64,000 bases of DNA from Gammaproteobacteria bacterium (lineage in GTDB: Bacteria > Pseudomonadota > Gammaproteobacteria > Eutrophobiales > Eutrophobiaceae): positions 1 to 64,000 of the forward strand of contig JACPSH010000047.1 of assembly GCA_016193395.1 (NCBI GenBank), read 5' to 3'. This document shows positions 9,399-18,665 of the stretch, one piece after another. Numbering within the stretch: position 1 is the stretch's first letter; the number at the start of each line of letters is the position of its first letter. The position numbers were made by a program, and so were the translations under genes. The notes below the pieces were generated by a model that saw only the letters and a list, made by a program, of their open reading frames with translations, did no database searches and was not told the DNA's origin.

Positions 9399-9995
9399 TC
9401 AGAGCGAGCCTTTCGTGGACGGGGTGATCCCCTGCATGCGTGGGTCGCGCTCGACCGCCATGCGCAGGGCGCGTCCGAACGCCTTGAAGATGGTCTCCGC
9501 GACGTGGTGGGCATTGCGCCCGCGCAGGTTGTCGATGTGCAGCGTGATCTGCGCGTGGTTGACCAGGCCCTGGAAGAACTCCCGGAGCAGGTCGACGTCG
9601 AAGTCGCCGACGCGTGCGCGCGGGTACTCGACGTGGTATTCAAGACCGGGACGTCCAGAGCAGTCGACCACGACGCGCGACAGCGCTTCGTCCAGGGGGA
9701 CATAGGCGTGGCCATAACGGCGGATGCCGGTCTTGTCGCCCAGGGCTTCGCGTAGCGCCTGTCCCAGGCAGATACCGACGTCCTCCACGGTGTGGTGCGC
9801 ATCGATCTGGAGATCGCCCCTCGCCTTCAGCGTCAGATCGAACATGCCGTGGCGGGCCACCTGGTTGAGCATGTGCCCGAGAAACGGCAGCTCGATGTTC
9901 AGATCGGCGCGCCCCTGGCCATCCAGGTCGAGCGTGATCTGGATCTGCGTTTCGCGCGTTTCGCGGGTGATTGAGGCAGTGCGTGAATTGCTCAT
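9399..9995 (-). CDS. hisB: Imidazoleglycerol-phosphate dehydratase
   Basis: Monofunctional IGPD that dehydrates imidazole glycerol phosphate in histidine synthesis. The start [17 protein letters not shown] is chosen; the ORF's extra 44 N-terminal codons overlap the hemF promoter region and are not family-like. Manganese-binding motifs [10 protein letters not shown] and [19 protein letters not shown] are present. At 198 residues it matches single-domain HisB and lacks the phosphatase half found in E. coli. It forms an operon with hisH and is divergent from hemF. Confidence 0.96.
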   Translation of the reverse strand: MSNSRTASITRETRETQIQITLDLDGQGRADLNIELPFLGHMLNQVARHGMFDLTLKARGDLQIDAHHTVEDVGICLGQALREALGDKTGIRRYGHAYVPLDEALSRVVVDCSGRPGLEYHVEYPRARVGDFDVDLLREFFQGLVNHAQITLHIDNLRGRNAHHVAETIFKAFGRALRMAVERDPRMQGITPSTKGSL

Positions 9996-10019
9996 TGCTC
10001 GGGCTGCGCGGGTAAGTGA

Positions 10020-11033
<1,014 letters not shown>

Positions 11034-11040
11034 ACGGTCC

Positions 11041-11340
11041 GGCCAGTTTCATGCGTCAGCGCTGACCGGGCGGGTGACATCGGGTCACCGCTCTTCGCGC
11101 GCAGCGACAGCGAGCACGAAGACGGTACCCGATGGCAGGACCCGCCCGCCGAAGGACGCGCAGCTGAAGCCGGCCGGATTCCTCTGACAGCGACAAACGG
11201 ACGGGTGGCACCGGGCACCCCTGCTCCGCGCGCAGCGGGAGGGCGTGTCCGGCGGCAGGTTCAAGCGAGCACGGACAGGGTTGCCCGGTGACAGGACCCG
11301 TCCGGTAAGGTGCGCAAGGATGTTTCCGGCCGGCCCGCCA
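11041..11340 (+). repeat. Interspersed hairpin repeat, copy B (two tandem units)
   Basis: This region holds two head-to-tail units of the same family. Unit B1 (11041-11175) runs from GGCCAGTTTCATG to GAAGCCGGCC and contains CGGGCGGGTGACATCGGG, answered by the complementary ACCCGATGGCAGG-ACCCGCCCG, so it can form a long stem. Unit B2 (about 11176-11340) has the A-type core GGACGGGTGGCACCGGG and GTGACAGGACCCGTCCG and ends in TTTCCGGCCGG. B1 is almost identical to unit C1 near 26.5 kb. It fills the whole hemF-dtd gap. Confidence 0.75.
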
Positions 11341-11362
11341 ATGGACAGGCCGCATGGTCCGG

Positions 11363-11800
11363 CTAGACGTCCAGGATGAAGGTCACCGGTCCGTCGTTGG
11401 TGAGCGCCACCTGCATGTCGGCACCGAAACGGCCGGCTGCCACGTCGTGGTGCCGGCGCCGGGCGCACTCGACCAGTGATTCGAACAGCGCTTTGCCGGT
11501 TTCAGGCGGCGCCGCCCGGCTGAAACTGGCGCGCATACCCTTCGTCGTATCGGCGGCGAGAGTGAACTGGGGAACGAGCAGCAGTGCGCCGCCAGTGTCC
11601 TGCAGGCTGCGGTTCATGCGCCCGGAATCGTCCGGAAAGACGCGGTAGCCGAGGAGCCGATCCAGCAGCCGATCCACGTTGGCCTGTGTATCTTCGCGCT
11701 CGATCCCGACGAGGACCAGCAGGCCCGGCCCAATCGCGGTGATCGGGCGGCCATCGATCTCCACGCGCGCCTGGGTGACCCGGTGCAACAGGCCGATCAT
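11363..11800 (-). CDS. dtd: D-aminoacyl-tRNA deacylase
   Basis: Removes D-amino acids (and glycine misloaded on tRNA-Ala) from tRNAs. It starts MIGLLHRVTQARVEIDGR, and its 145 residues equal the E. coli enzyme. The C-terminal motif TNDGPVTFILDV is intact. The normally invariant SQFTL active-site signature reads PQFTL here (LLLVPQFTLAAD), an unusual Ser-to-Pro change; the rest of the region, including the Thr, is conserved. It is transcribed toward the copy B repeat. Confidence 0.93.
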   Translation of the reverse strand: MIGLLHRVTQARVEIDGRPITAIGPGLLVLVGIEREDTQANVDRLLDRLLGYRVFPDDSGRMNRSLQDTGGALLLVPQFTLAADTTKGMRASFSRAAPPETGKALFESLVECARRRHHDVAAGRFGADMQVALTNDGPVTFILDV

Positions 11801-11837
11801 GTCAGGACAATGCCGGAAAAGCCCCGGCTCAGATCAG

Positions 11838-11871
11838 CAGGCTGATGCAAAACCGGGTTTGCGTCAGCCTG
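11838..11871. repeat. GATGCAAAA-type stem-loop
   Basis: A 14-position stem, CAGGCTGATGCAAA against TTTGCGTCAGCCTG with one T-G pair, surrounds the loop ACCGGG. The centre GATGCAAAACCGGGTT is shared with the hairpin at 2047 in the composite element. It lies between dtd and the small membrane protein gene, both on the minus strand, and could terminate transcription of the latter. Confidence 0.6.
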
Positions 11872-11943
11872 TCCGTGAAACACGCCGCAGGTGGAAACGC
11901 GGCCGTCTCTGAACAGGCCGCGACCGACCTGTTCGAGGCAGGG

Positions 11944-12096
11944 TCAGATAATCTTGAGGTAATCGAGGATGTTGACGCCAAACAATGCCACCGCCGCCAC
12001 CAGGACAGCCCATTCCATGTTGCGGCGGGCCAGAATGCCGGTGAAGTGCAGTACGAGAATGACGATTGAGGCCAGATAAACGATGTAGAAGATCAT
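11944..12096 (-). CDS. Small two-helix membrane protein (50 aa)
   Basis: Too short for the ORF track. Translation on the minus strand from an ATG gives MIFYIVYLASIVILVLHF, then a basic turn (ARRNMEW) and a second hydrophobic stretch VLVAAVALFGVNILDYL, ending KII. GGGGA lies 6-9 bases before the ATG. The pattern is a hairpin of two membrane helices with a short positively charged loop. I do not recognise a named family. It lies downstream of rpiA, about 90 bases away, in the same orientation. The clean coding pattern and ribosome-binding site support a real gene. Confidence 0.65.
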   Translation of the reverse strand: MIFYIVYLASIVILVLHFTGILARRNMEWAVLVAAVALFGVNILDYLKII

Positions 12097-12189
12097 GAAT
12101 TTTCCCCAGGTTGGCTACCCTGATCGACCCCGTCGATTGTCCCCATAGGTAGTATAAAACAAAATTTACCGCCGGCAGACAGCCGGCAA

Positions 12190-12849
12190 TCAACGTGTGA
12201 TGGTTTTCACGCCGGCGGTGGCGGCGACGAGCAGCAAATCCGCGCCACGGCGGGCGAACAGTCCGTTACACACCACGCCGGCGATGTGATCGATACACTC
12301 TTCGGTTTCCACCGGGTTGGTCAGCGTGAGTCCATGCACGTCGATAACGATGTTGCCGTTGTCCGTGTTGAATCCCTGGCGCAGCACCGGGCGTCCTCCC
12401 AGTTTCGCCAGTTGCCGGCCGACGTGACTTTGCGCCATGGGGATCACCTCGACCGGCAACGGGAACTTCCCCAGCAGGACCACGAGCTTGGAGTCGTCGA
12501 TGATACAAACGAAGCGCCTGCTGACGGCCGCCACGATCTTTTCGCGGGTCAGCGCGCCGCCGCCGCCCTTGATGAGGCGCAGGTGTGGATCGGCTTCGTC
12601 CGCCCCATCCACGTATATCGGCAGTTCGTCCACGCTGTTGAGGTTGACCACGGGTATGCGGCGCTCGCGCAGCCGCGCCTCAGTCACCGAAGAACTGGCC
12701 ACGGCGCCCCGGATCCGCTGGCGGATCCCCGCCAGGGCATCGATGAAGAAATTGACGGTGCTGCCCGTCCCGACGCCCACGGTCATGTCGTCCTCCACGT
12801 AAGCCAATGCCGCTTCTGCGGCGGCCTTCTTCTTTTCGTCAGGGCTCAT
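12190..12849 (-). CDS. rpiA: Ribose-5-phosphate isomerase A
   Basis: Interconverts ribose 5-phosphate and ribulose 5-phosphate (pentose phosphate and Calvin pathways). Motifs are [15 protein letters not shown] near the N-terminus, [26 protein letters not shown] in fragments, and DDSKLV. The start [15 protein letters not shown] gives 219 residues (E. coli 219). The ORF's 52-codon upstream extension translates the inverted repeats of the ilvA-rpiA spacer (YLVSRFSYL) and is rejected. Divergent from ilvA. Confidence 0.96.
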   Translation of the reverse strand: MSPDEKKKAAAEAALAYVEDDMTVGVGTGSTVNFFIDALAGIRQRIRGAVASSSVTEARLRERRIPVVNLNSVDELPIYVDGADEADPHLRLIKGGGGALTREKIVAAVSRRFVCIIDDSKLVVLLGKFPLPVEVIPMAQSHVGRQLAKLGGRPVLRQGFNTDNGNIVIDVHGLTLTNPVETEECIDHIAGVVCNGLFARRGADLLLVAATAGVKTITR

Positions 12850-12890
12850 TGGAGCGTTTCGTGCATTGCTTTCAACGGGTGGGCGAATGG

Positions 12891-12976
12891 TATCTCGTAT
12901 CTCGTATCTGGCAGGAGTCACAACAGGCGCGCTTGTTGCGAGATACGAAAAACGAGATACGAGGTACGAGATACGG
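12891..12976. repeat. GAGATACGA nested inverted repeats between rpiA and ilvA
   Basis: The left arm has tandem TATCTCGTATCTCGTATC. The right arm has three spaced copies of the complement, in CGAGATACGAAAAACGAGATACG and GAGGTACGAGATACGG. Between them lies a shorter palindrome, AACAGGCGCGCTTGTT. It occupies the divergent promoter region of rpiA and ilvA. Either arm can pair with the other in several registers, so it could act as a regulatory or REP-like element; no matching protein-binding motif is recognised. Confidence 0.65.
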
Positions 12977-13003
12977 TTCTTTTGTTGATGGTATCTTATC
13001 CTC

Positions 13004-14521
13004 ATGTTCGATGAATACAGCGGGTTGATCGAGGCAGCATGCGAACGCGTCTATGCCGTCGCCAACAGGACGACCCTGGACTACGCGCCCCAGACATCGC
13101 GTGAGCTGGACAACCGCGTCTGGCTCAAACGCGAAGACCAGCAACCCGTGTTCAGCTATAAGGTGCGCGGCGCGTACAACATGGTGGCAGCGCTGGATCC
13201 GACGCGGCTGCGCGCGGGCGTCATTGCCGCTTCCGCCGGAAACCATGCGCAGGGCGTGGCGCTTGCCGCGCGCAGGCTCGGGGCCTCTGCGCTCATCGTC
13301 ATGCCGAAAACGACGCCGGAGATCAAAATCTCGGCCGTGCGCCAGCTCGGCGCGGACATTGTCCTGCACGGCAATACCTATGACGAGGCGAGGGATCATG
13401 CCCTCGAGCTGGAGGCGTCGACCGGCCGGACCCTCATCCCGCCCTACGACCACCCGCTGGTGATCGCGGGGCAGGCGACCGTCGGTGTCGAAATCCTGCA
13501 GCAGAGCGCCAGGGTCCCGGCGGCGATTTTCGTTCCAGTCGGTGGCGGCGGGCTTATCGCCGGGATCGCGCTGCACGTGCGGGCCAGGGCGCCGCAGGTC
13601 AGGATCATCGGCGTCGAGTCCGACGAGGCACCATGCCTGCACGCGGCCCTGGCCGCTGGCAAGGTGGTAACGCTTGAAGGGATCGGCATTTTCGCGGACG
13701 GCGCGGCGGTACGCCGGGCGGGTGACGAAAATTTCCGCATCTGCCGCGAACTGGTGGATGAGATCTTGCTGGTCAGCAACGACGAGATCTGCGCGGCGGT
13801 CAAGGATATCTTTGAGGATACGCGATCGATCCCCGAGCCCGCCGGGGCGCTGGCGCTGGCCGGGCTGAAACAGTACGTCGCCCGCGAACGCCTCGCTGGC
13901 GCGGACCTGGTCGCGGTGTTCAGCGGCGCCAACGTCAATTTCGATCGACTGCGCCACATCGCGGAACTGGCGGCCCTGGGAGAGCAGCGCGAGGCCCTGT
14001 TGTGCGCGACCATCCCGGAGCGGCCGGGGAGTTTCCGCGTGTTCTGCCACGACCTCGGCGCGCGGCAGATCACCGAGTTCAATTACCGCTATGCGGATGC
14101 GGGCGACGCTCACGTCTTCGCGGGGATCCAGCTCCGGCACGGCGTTGGGGAAAAGGAAGCCCTGCTGCGTTCCCTTCGGGAGAAGGGGTACTCAGTCGTG
14201 GACATGAGCAGCAATGAGCTCGCGAAGATGCACATCCGGTATATGGTGGGCGGACGCGCGCCAGCCCGCGATGAAGTTGTCTACCGGTTCGAGTTTCCGG
14301 AGCGGTCAGGGGCCCTGCTGCACTTCCTGAACCGCATGGGCGATCGCTGGAATATCAGCCTGTTCCACTACCGCAATCACGGCGCGGCCTACGGCCGCGT
14401 GCTGATGGGCTTCCAGGTCCCTGAGAGCGATCGCGCGGATTTCCAGCAATTTCTCGGCGGGCTCGGCATCGAGTACCGGGAGGAAACCGACAATCCGGCG
14501 TATAGGATGTTTCTGGCTTAA
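13004..14521 (+). CDS. ilvA: Threonine ammonia-lyase, biosynthetic
   Basis: PLP-dependent threonine deaminase, first step of isoleucine synthesis. The PLP lysine lies in [10 protein letters not shown] (about residue 57), the phosphate-binding loop is [10 protein letters not shown] and the glycine loop is [10 protein letters not shown]. Two ACT-like regulatory domains occupy about 320-505, which points to allosteric control by isoleucine and valine. The 505-residue length fits the long biosynthetic form. The ATG has only a weak ribosome-binding site (TATCTTATCCTC precedes it). Divergent from rpiA across the nested repeat. Confidence 0.96.
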   Translation: MFDEYSGLIEAACERVYAVANRTTLDYAPQTSRELDNRVWLKREDQQPVFSYKVRGAYNMVAALDPTRLRAGVIAASAGNHAQGVALAARRLGASALIVMPKTTPEIKISAVRQLGADIVLHGNTYDEARDHALELEASTGRTLIPPYDHPLVIAGQATVGVEILQQSARVPAAIFVPVGGGGLIAGIALHVRARAPQVRIIGVESDEAPCLHAALAAGKVVTLEGIGIFADGAAVRRAGDENFRICRELVDEILLVSNDEICAAVKDIFEDTRSIPEPAGALALAGLKQYVARERLAGADLVAVFSGANVNFDRLRHIAELAALGEQREALLCATIPERPGSFRVFCHDLGARQITEFNYRYADAGDAHVFAGIQLRHGVGEKEALLRSLREKGYSVVDMSSNELAKMHIRYMVGGRAPARDEVVYRFEFPERSGALLHFLNRMGDRWNISLFHYRNHGAAYGRVLMGFQVPESDRADFQQFLGGLGIEYREETDNPAYRMFLA

Positions 14522-14578
14522 GGGAGAGCAGTTAGTACGCCACGGGCGCATCACGGGTGTCGCAGCGGAAAGGGAGGC

Positions 14579-14763
14579 GGGTATCAACCGCGGAGCCGTC
14601 ACGGGCCTTGAACTTGAACCGAGGGTTCAAGTGGGAACAGCGGGCGATGCTTCAGGCTTCCCGGGAACCGGGCATGCACAACCACATCGCGGTTCAGTTC
14701 CCTCAGTGAGGAAATCAGGCTCAAGTAACACCGGCCCGAAAACGCACACCGCAGAAGATACCC
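14579..14763 (-). ncRNA. ssrS: 6S RNA
   Basis: On the minus strand, right after zapA (the classical location), a 185-nt sequence can be aligned by eye with E. coli 6S RNA (184 nt). The ends pair as GGGTATC...GATACCC with TGCGG/CCGCG beside them, forming the closing stem. The conserved arm reads GCATGCCCGGTTCCCGGG followed by AAGCCTGAA. The 3' part has the TTGAACC-C-GGTTCAAG hairpin, matching TTGAACCAAGGGTTCAAG. 6S RNA binds sigma70 RNA polymerase in stationary phase. Ends are set by the stem and are good to a few bases. Confidence 0.9.
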
Positions 14764-14833
14764 TGAACTTTTTGCCGGCGGAGTCACTGCGGGTCAACTC
14801 CGGCGGCGTAATCCTGCCGGTCCGGGATATAGT

Positions 14834-15148
14834 CTACATCTCCAGCGCCACGCCCTGCCCCAGGACCTCATCGATCTTGATCTGCAGGCGCCGGACCGTG
14901 TCGTCCACCGAATTGTTATAGTGATCGCTTTCCACGCGGCAGGCAAGCAGCTCATGGGCGATGTTCAGCGCCGCCATGACGGCGATGCGCTCGGTGCCCA
15001 CGACCTTGCCGGCATTCTTCACCTCCAGCATCTTGCCGTTGAGATAGGCCACGGCGGTGTGCAGCTGGTCCCGCTCGCTGTCGCTGCACGAAACGAGATA
15101 ATCCTTGTCGAGGATCTTGACGGTTACCGGTTTCGCCGCACCGCTCAT
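14834..15148 (-). CDS. zapA: Cell division protein ZapA
   Basis: FtsZ-ring accessory protein that bundles FtsZ filaments. The N-terminal domain begins MSGAAKPVTVKILDKDYLVSC with the SDSERDQLHTAVAYLN helix. The C-terminal coiled coil runs about residues 60-95. Length is 104 residues. Its start overlaps the upstream zapB-like gene by 4 bases, and the 6S RNA gene lies just downstream, as in most gammaproteobacteria. Confidence 0.93.
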   Translation of the reverse strand: MSGAAKPVTVKILDKDYLVSCSDSERDQLHTAVAYLNGKMLEVKNAGKVVGTERIAVMAALNIAHELLACRVESDHYNNSVDDTVRRLQIKIDEVLGQGVALEM

Positions 15149-15369
15149 GAACGCGTCTCCATTGCCCGGAGGCGTGAAATCATCGACTCGATGCGCGTGC
15201 GCGCCTGCTCCGTCTTGTCGATGAGCACGGCGCGTTCGTTGATGAGATTGTCCTGCTGCGATCGCAGCGCGGAATTCTCGGTTTTGAGCTGTTCCACCGT
15301 CCGGATTAACTGATCGACACGGGCCTCGAGCGCCGCGAGATCGATGTTATCGGCTTTGCCCTCAGTCAT
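15145..15369 (-). CDS. ZapB-like coiled-coil protein (TIGR02449 type)
   Basis: A 74-residue protein that is almost entirely one coiled coil, with heptads from about residue 10 to 70 (LEARVDQLIRTVEQLKTENS). It is paired with zapA by a 4-base ATGA overlap. Small coiled-coil proteins at this position belong to the TIGR02449 family and are thought to assist Z-ring assembly like ZapB; that function is inferred from context and fold only. Divergent from ygfB across 170 bases. Confidence 0.8.
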   Translation of the reverse strand: MTEGKADNIDLAALEARVDQLIRTVEQLKTENSALRSQQDNLINERAVLIDKTEQARTRIESMISRLRAMETRS

Positions 15370-15538
15370 TTTTCCGGACGCCTTTCAGCAAGGCGTTCAA
15401 TCCCTGGGGATGCAGGTGGGCCATAAATATAGAGCCGCCCCCGCAGGCGGTCAACTGCCATAGGCCGCGCGAATTCAATCGTGCTTGAATATGCTCGATA
15501 TTGCCTTGCAAAATACCGCAGAGTTTAGTCAAGACTGA

Positions 15539-16111
15539 ATGGTTGGGATCAATTTACTGATGCTGGATTACCGCGGATTGTCGGAACTGCTGCAGCGCGC
15601 GGGCGCCGAAGCGGGCGCGGCCGAGTGCCACGGGTTTCTGTGCGGCCAGATCTGCGGCGCCGAATGGCTCGATGAGGAACTGTGGATGGAGTTTATCGAT
15701 GCGCAGACGCGCGATGACTTCACGGCGGATGAATGTCTTGCCGAACTGCGCATGCTCGCCGCGGAGATTCGCGACCAGATCGGCTCTCTCGAATTCGAAT
15801 TTCAGTTGTTCCTGCCGGACGAGGACTCGCCGTTGGCGGAACGCGTCAACGAACTCGGCAACTGGTGCCACGGCTTCCTGGGCGGCATCAACGCGGCCGG
15901 CGACGAGGACCGGCCGGCGCTGACCGCGGATGGCCAGGAACTGCTACAGGATTTCGGTGCCATCTGCAGGGTCAGCGTGGAGGGGCCCGACGACGAGGAC
16001 GAAGGCGCGCTGGTCGAAGTCGTGGAGTACGTGCGCGCCGGCGTCATGATGCTGTTCGAGGAACTCCGGTTCCAATCCGGGGCTGGACACACCGGCGAGG
16101 CGCGGCACTGA
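15539..16111 (+). CDS. UPF0149 (YgfB/YecA) family protein
   Basis: About 190 acidic residues with the family opening CHGFLCGQICG and the central GNWCHGFLGG motif. The E. coli homologue YgfB lies in the same pepP-ubiH neighbourhood; in Pseudomonas this family has been linked to gene regulation. The ORF starts at an ATG at 15539; an in-frame ATG at 15560 (MLDYRGL) is an alternative, and neither has a strong ribosome-binding site. Its TGA overlaps the pepP ATG by one base, so the genes form an operon. Confidence 0.88.
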   Translation: MVGINLLMLDYRGLSELLQRAGAEAGAAECHGFLCGQICGAEWLDEELWMEFIDAQTRDDFTADECLAELRMLAAEIRDQIGSLEFEFQLFLPDEDSPLAERVNELGNWCHGFLGGINAAGDEDRPALTADGQELLQDFGAICRVSVEGPDDEDEGALVEVVEYVRAGVMMLFEELRFQSGAGHTGEARH

Positions 16112-17427
16112 TGAACCGCAGCGAATTCCCCAGGCGTCGCAAGCGACTGATGGACATGATGGGCGATGAAAGCGTCGCCATCATACCGACAGCCGCAGTG
16201 CGCCTGCGCAACCGCGACGTGGAGTACCCCTACCGCCCGGACAGCGACTTCTTCTATCTCACCAGGTTTCCCGAGCCCGAGGCCGTTGCGCTCCTCATCC
16301 CCGATCGCAGTTCCGGCGAGTTCGTGATGTTCTGCAGGGAGCGCGATGCCAAGATGGAGACGTGGAACGGGCGGCGCGCCGGGCTCGAGGGGGCGTGCGA
16401 CCTGTACGGCGCCGACGACGCGTTTCCGATCGGCGATCTGGACGACATCCTCCCCGGGTTGCTGGAGGATCGCGAACGCATCTACTACACCATGGGTCAG
16501 GATTCCGCATTCGACCAGCGCGTGGTTGGATGGGTCAACCAGGTGCGGCGCAAGGAGCGGGCGGGCGTCAACGCGCCGGATGAATTCGTTTCGCTGACGC
16601 ACCTGTTGCACGAAATGCGCCTGTTCAAGAGCCGGGCGGAGATCCAGGCCATGCGGCGGGCGGCGAAAATCGCGGCGGCGGCGCACCGGCGCGCCATGCA
16701 GATCTGCATGCCTGGCATGACCGAATACGAAATGGAAGCCGAAATCGTGCACGAATTCATGCGCCGCGGCGCGCGCAGCCCCGCTTATTCACCGATCGTG
16801 GGCGGCGGGGCCAACGGCTGCATCCTGCATTACACCGAAAACTCGGCGGAACTGAAGGACGGCGATCTGCTGCTGATCGACGCCGGCGCAGAGTTCGATG
16901 GCTATGCCAGCGACATCACGCGTACCTTCCCGGTCAACGGCGGTTTTTCGCCGGCGCAGAAGGAAATCTACGAAGTTGTCCTGGAAGCACAGCTTGCGGC
17001 GATCCGCGAGGTGCGCCCGGGCAACCACTGGAATGATCCGCACGACGCGGCGGTGCGCGTGCTGACCGAGGGGCTGGTCGAGCTCGGCATACTGCACGGA
17101 CGCGTGCGCTCGCTGATCCGCGAGCAGGCCTACGCGGACTATTACATGCACCGGACCGGCCACTGGCTCGGCATGGACGTGCACGACGTGGGCGACTACA
17201 AGCTGGAGGGCGACTGGCGCATGCTGGAGCCCGGCATGGTCCTGACTATCGAGCCCGGCCTGTATTTCCAGCCGCGGCGCCGACTGGCCAAGAAGTGGTG
17301 GAACATCGGCGTGCGCATTGAAGACGACGTGCTGGTGACCACCGGCAGCCCCGATGTGTTGAGTTCGGATGCCCCGAAGGCGGCGGGCGATATCGAAGCC
17401 CTGATGGCTCGGAGTCGCGCCGTTTGA
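16111..17427 (+). CDS. pepP: Xaa-Pro aminopeptidase P
   Basis: Metallopeptidase that cleaves an N-terminal residue followed by proline. MNRSEFPRRRKRLMDMMGD is the true start; the 564-residue ORF reads out of frame through ygfB before it. The pita-bread catalytic domain holds the metal ligands in LLIDAGAEFDGYASDITRTF (Asp, Asp), RTGHWLGMDVHD (His) and LTIEPGLYF plus GVRIEDDVLV (Glu, Glu). The 438 residues match E. coli PepP (441). It overlaps ubiH by 4 bases. Confidence 0.95.
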   Translation: MNRSEFPRRRKRLMDMMGDESVAIIPTAAVRLRNRDVEYPYRPDSDFFYLTRFPEPEAVALLIPDRSSGEFVMFCRERDAKMETWNGRRAGLEGACDLYGADDAFPIGDLDDILPGLLEDRERIYYTMGQDSAFDQRVVGWVNQVRRKERAGVNAPDEFVSLTHLLHEMRLFKSRAEIQAMRRAAKIAAAAHRRAMQICMPGMTEYEMEAEIVHEFMRRGARSPAYSPIVGGGANGCILHYTENSAELKDGDLLLIDAGAEFDGYASDITRTFPVNGGFSPAQKEIYEVVLEAQLAAIREVRPGNHWNDPHDAAVRVLTEGLVELGILHGRVRSLIREQAYADYYMHRTGHWLGMDVHDVGDYKLEGDWRMLEPGMVLTIEPGLYFQPRRRLAKKWWNIGVRIEDDVLVTTGSPDVLSSDAPKAAGDIEALMARSRAV

Positions 17428-18665
17428 CGGCGCACACCGCCGTGCGCGACGAATACGATATCTGCATCGTCGGCGGCGGCATGGTCGGCGCAAGCATGGC
17501 GCTCGCCCTGGCGCCGGGCCGCGCCAGCATCGCCCTGATCGAGGCGGTTGCTCCGCAGTCCGACGACCAGCCGAGCTACGATCAGCGCGGCCTGGCTCTC
17601 TCGCTTTCTTCCCGCCGGATCCTCGAGCACCTGGATGTTTGGGATTCGGTAAGCCTCGCCGCGCATCCCATCCGGCGTGTCCACGTCAGCCGGCAGGGTC
17701 GCTTCGGCCGCGTGCAACTGGACGCCCGAATGCTCGGGCTGGACGCCCTCGGTCACGTTGTCCTGGCGCGGTGCCTGGGTGAAGCCCTGTTCCAGGCGTT
17801 GCGCGGCCGGGCATCCGTGGACCTGGTTTGTCCGGGGCGCGTGCGCGATGCCGCTTCCGGGGCCGAGGGGGTCCGCCTTGAGGTAGACACCGGCGACGGG
17901 CTGCGGCAGATGCGTTGCCGCCTGATGGTCGTGGCCGACGGCACGCATTCGAGCGTGCGCGGCCTGCTGGGGATGGGAACGCAGGTTCGCGACTACAGGC
18001 AGACCGCGCTGGTCGGCATCGTCACGCCGGTCCGCCATCACCAGGACACGGCCTATGAACGGTTCGCGCCCGGCGGACCCCTGGCCCTGCTGCCGATGGC
18101 CGACGGGCACTGCGTCGCTGTCGTCTGCGTCGCCAACGCGGCGCTGGCCGAATGGTCCGCCCTTGATGACGACGGATTCTTGGCTCGTCTCGATGTAGCC
18201 TGGGGCCGCCGTTTCGGCGGGTTCACGCGCGCCGGCCCTCGCCGGTCATACCCGCTGCAATTGATGCGCGCCGATGCGCAGAGGGGTGATCGGGTCGTAT
18301 TGCTGGGCAATGCCGCGCACACCATCCATCCCAACGGTGCGCAGGGTTTCAATCTGGGCGTCCGCGATGTCGCCGGCCTGGCGGAACAGTTGAACCGGGC
18401 TTTGCGCGAAGGAGACGATCCGGGCGACCGGCGCGTGCTGGATGCCTACCTCCACGCCCGCCGCGCGGATCAGGGCCGCGTGATCGGATTCAGCGATCTC
18501 ATCGCGACGCTCTACAGCAGCGGATGGAGCGCCGCATCGCTTGTGGGCGGAGCGGGCATGCTTCTGACCAGCATGGTGCCGCCGTTGCGCCGCGCGCTGT
18601 TGCTCCACGGTACCGGCCTCTACGGACGCCAGCCGGCCTGGGTTCGCGGGGCCGTGACGCCATGA
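17424..18665 (+). CDS. ubiH: UbiH-type ubiquinone biosynthesis FAD monooxygenase
   Basis: FAD-dependent hydroxylase of the ubiquinone ring. The Rossmann motif is IVGGGMVGAS near residue 15, the DG motif is VVADGTHSSVR (about 165), and the second FAD motif is LLGNAAHTIHPNGAQGFNLG (about 290), with the Asn that UbiH shows in place of Asp. Length is 413 residues. It starts at a TTG overlapping the pepP stop; a GTG five codons later is an alternative. The order pepP-ubiH-ubiI is conserved in gammaproteobacteria. Confidence 0.9.
   Translation: MTAHTAVRDEYDICIVGGGMVGASMALALAPGRASIALIEAVAPQSDDQPSYDQRGLALSLSSRRILEHLDVWDSVSLAAHPIRRVHVSRQGRFGRVQLDARMLGLDALGHVVLARCLGEALFQALRGRASVDLVCPGRVRDAASGAEGVRLEVDTGDGLRQMRCRLMVVADGTHSSVRGLLGMGTQVRDYRQTALVGIVTPVRHHQDTAYERFAPGGPLALLPMADGHCVAVVCVANAALAEWSALDDDGFLARLDVAWGRRFGGFTRAGPRRSYPLQLMRADAQRGDRVVLLGNAAHTIHPNGAQGFNLGVRDVAGLAEQLNRALREGDDPGDRRVLDAYLHARRADQGRVIGFSDLIATLYSSGWSAASLVGGAGMLLTSMVPPLRRALLLHGTGLYGRQPAWVRGAVTP

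Noticed and set aside
12872-14140. 422-aa minus-strand ORF opposite ilvA
   Set aside because: A mirror ORF of the high-G+C ilvA gene; no family-like motif, rich in Arg, Ala, His and Asp, and ilvA is fully convincing.
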